A DNA stretch of 24,564 bases, from NCBI GenBank assembly GCA_002327925.1, contig DCVA01000054.1:745-25308 (forward strand), given 5' to 3'. The stretch is from Anaerolineales bacterium UBA2200. GTDB lineage: Bacteria; Chloroflexota; Anaerolineae; UBA2200. Every line of letters begins with the position of its first letter. Positions within the stretch are counted from its first letter, which is position 1. The notes under the pieces are model-generated. The model had not been told where the DNA came from and searched no databases. It was given only the letters and a program-made list of their open reading frames with translations. A program made the position numbers and the translations under genes. Positions 24,040-24,564 of the stretch are shown here, piece after piece.

Positions 24040-24288
24040 CTAGTCGTTCAGCCTCAGAGCGCCGAACGGGCATGCCGGAATGCAGACATTGCAGCCATAG
24101 CAGCGGCTGGTATCCACGAAGGGAGGATCCTCCGGATCGATCCTGATCAGGGCTTTGCTGCGGCACACCAGACGCGAGCTGCATTGCGCACACCTCTGGC
24201 ATAGATCGGTTGCCACAAATGGGATGGCTGTTATCTGTGCCCTTGCACTCTGAACCTCTATGCACCGCTCGATCATCGGGCGTACCAT
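24040..24288 (-). CDS. Small 4Fe-4S ferredoxin-like protein
   Basis: The ATG at 24288 gives 82 residues; an ATG at 24276 is an alternative start. Two cysteine groups are visible. Cys30-x2-Cys33-x2-Cys36-x5-Cys42 lacks the usual x3-Cys-Pro ending. Cys63-x2-Cys66-x2-Cys69-x3-Cys73-Pro is a standard 4Fe-4S motif (CYGCNVCIPACPFGAL). The second cluster is confident. The first may be a variant 4Fe-4S or a zinc-like site. Cys9 is additional. The protein resembles delta-type ferredoxin subunits of oxidoreductases, but no partner oxidoreductase is present. It is the first gene of the operon, just downstream of the promoter at 24308-24336. Confidence 0.85.
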   Translation of the reverse strand: MVRPMIERCIEVQSARAQITAIPFVATDLCQRCAQCSSRLVCRSKALIRIDPEDPPFVDTSRCYGCNVCIPACPFGALRLND

Positions 24289-24314
24289 ACCCCCCTATCC
24301 TATGATCAGGGTAC
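24281..24314 (-). promoter_or_regulatory. Candidate CsoR/CstR-type operator overlapping the ferredoxin start
   Basis: On the minus strand the segment begins GTACCC and ends GGGGGGTATGGTAC, with outer arms GTACC/GGTAC matching perfectly. TACCC paired with a run of G and GTA is the flavour of known CsoR-family operators, though the spacing here is longer than usual. The site covers the -10 region and the start codon, where a repressor would block expression. Confidence 0.3.
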
Positions 24315-24336
24315 ATCAGAATCGTTCCTTTGTCAA
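24308..24336 (-). promoter_or_regulatory. Promoter of the ferredoxin-thioredoxin-fmdB-csoR operon
   Basis: On the minus strand TTGACA (24331-24336) is followed after 17 bases by TACCCT (24308-24313), a perfect -35 with a weak -10. A 10-bp palindrome, GACAATTGTC (24339-24348), lies directly upstream. A weak -10 beside palindromes suits a regulated promoter. Confidence 0.5.
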
Positions 24337-24364
24337 GAGACAATTGTCACATGTCATCTAAAGT

Positions 24365-24420
24365 TGAAAACTGGACACTTTAGGGCTGAAAGCTGGACAC
24401 TTTCCGCTTGAAAACTGGAC
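24365..24420 (+). repeat. Three direct repeats, 22-bp period
   Basis: TGAAAACTGGACACTTT (24365-24381), TGAAAGCTGGACACTTT (24387-24403) and TGAAAACTGGAC (24409-24420). Start-to-start spacing is exactly 22 bases, about two helical turns, so a protein would bind all copies on the same face. Confidence 0.85.
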
Positions 24421-24462
24421 TGGTCATGGTAGAGTCCTTGACCACATCTCAAGGAGGAACCC

Positions 24463-24564
24463 ATGGCCCAGGTACAGAAGCGCTTTACAGATGAGCAGGT
24501 CAGGATGCTGTTGCATGGATACTGCCAGGGACTACTGAGCAGAGCGGCCGTTCAGGACATGCTG
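24463..24564 (+). CDS. Transposase/integrase N-terminus, 3' partial
   Basis: ATG 24463 follows AGGAGG by about 6 bases, and the frame stays open to the window end (34 codons: MAQVQKRFTDEQVRMLLHGY...). The visible part looks like the start of a helix-turn-helix region (LLSRAAVQDML), as in DDE-type integrase/transposase proteins. The assignment rests mainly on the repeats upstream. The family cannot be named from 34 residues. Confidence 0.5.
   Translation, partial: MAQVQKRFTDEQVRMLLHGYCQGLLSRAAVQDML

Larger units (their letters stand above)
24352..24564 (+). mobile_element. Left end of an insertion element, truncated by the window
   Basis: Three direct repeats with 22-bp period (24365, 24387, 24409) precede an ORF with a strong ribosome site. 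This arrangement is typical of transposase-binding ends with multiple repeats (for example IS21-like). The outer boundary is a guess at the TGTCATC near 24352; no target duplication can be checked because the right end is outside the window. Confidence 0.5.

Noticed and set aside
24017..24343. 108-residue minus-strand ORF overlapping the ferredoxin.
   Set aside because: It is out of frame with the cysteine motifs, and its start lies upstream of the predicted transcription start.

Overview
The window is G+C-rich, densely coded DNA that most resembles a Chloroflexota genome (Anaerolineae/Caldilineae type). The reasons are secreted proteins with long Thr/Pro linkers, DNRLRE modules, a lamin-tail-domain protein, several M42 peptidases and frequent TTG/GTG starts behind strong AGGAGG-type Shine-Dalgarno sites. 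The lineage is inferred from gene content and style, not from a marker gene. No rRNA, tRNA or CRISPR array is visible. No gene-free stretch exceeds 300 bases; the longest is the divergent promoter region at 10939-11146.

Layout. (1) 1-7859, plus strand: four genes for exported or membrane-anchored proteins built from seven DNRLRE (CBM96-like) modules. Two of the proteins (1-1845, cut by the window edge, and 3771-6257) end in a calcineurin-like phosphoesterase. One (1868-3586) carries a CBM9/DOMON-like domain and a short coiled coil. One (6360-7859) has only two DNRLRE modules. A perfect 30-bp palindrome terminator closes the block. (2) 7930-10938, minus strand: a small lamin-tail-domain protein and a multi-pass membrane transglutaminase-like protein. 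(3) 10939-11146: two back-to-back sigma70-type promoters, each followed by a GC-rich hairpin. The plus-strand one serves a membrane-anchored Thr/Pro stalk protein (11147-11848). (4) 11957-17691, plus strand: four different M42 metallo-aminopeptidases. An NRAMP-superfamily metal transporter with a non-canonical metal site sits between the third and fourth. The block is driven from clear promoters at 11883-11910 and 15225-15253. (5) 17805-20663: GH38 alpha-mannosidase. (6) 20739-23060: MrfA/YprA-like DEAH helicase with a C-terminal Cys cluster. (7) 23090-24288, minus strand: a likely four-gene redox operon in the order ferredoxin, thioredoxin, FmdB-type zinc ribbon, CsoR-family repressor. The repressor has a CstR-like metal or persulfide site. 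(8) 24352-24564: the left end of an insertion element with 22-bp-period repeats and the first 34 codons of its presumed transposase.

How the parts may work together (inference): the first block looks like an extracellular surface apparatus for binding polymers and cleaving phosphoesters. The M42, GH38 and transporter block looks like intracellular use of peptides and mannosides, with a metal transporter beside metal-dependent peptidases. The rightmost operon looks like thiol/metal or sulfide stress handling under its own repressor.
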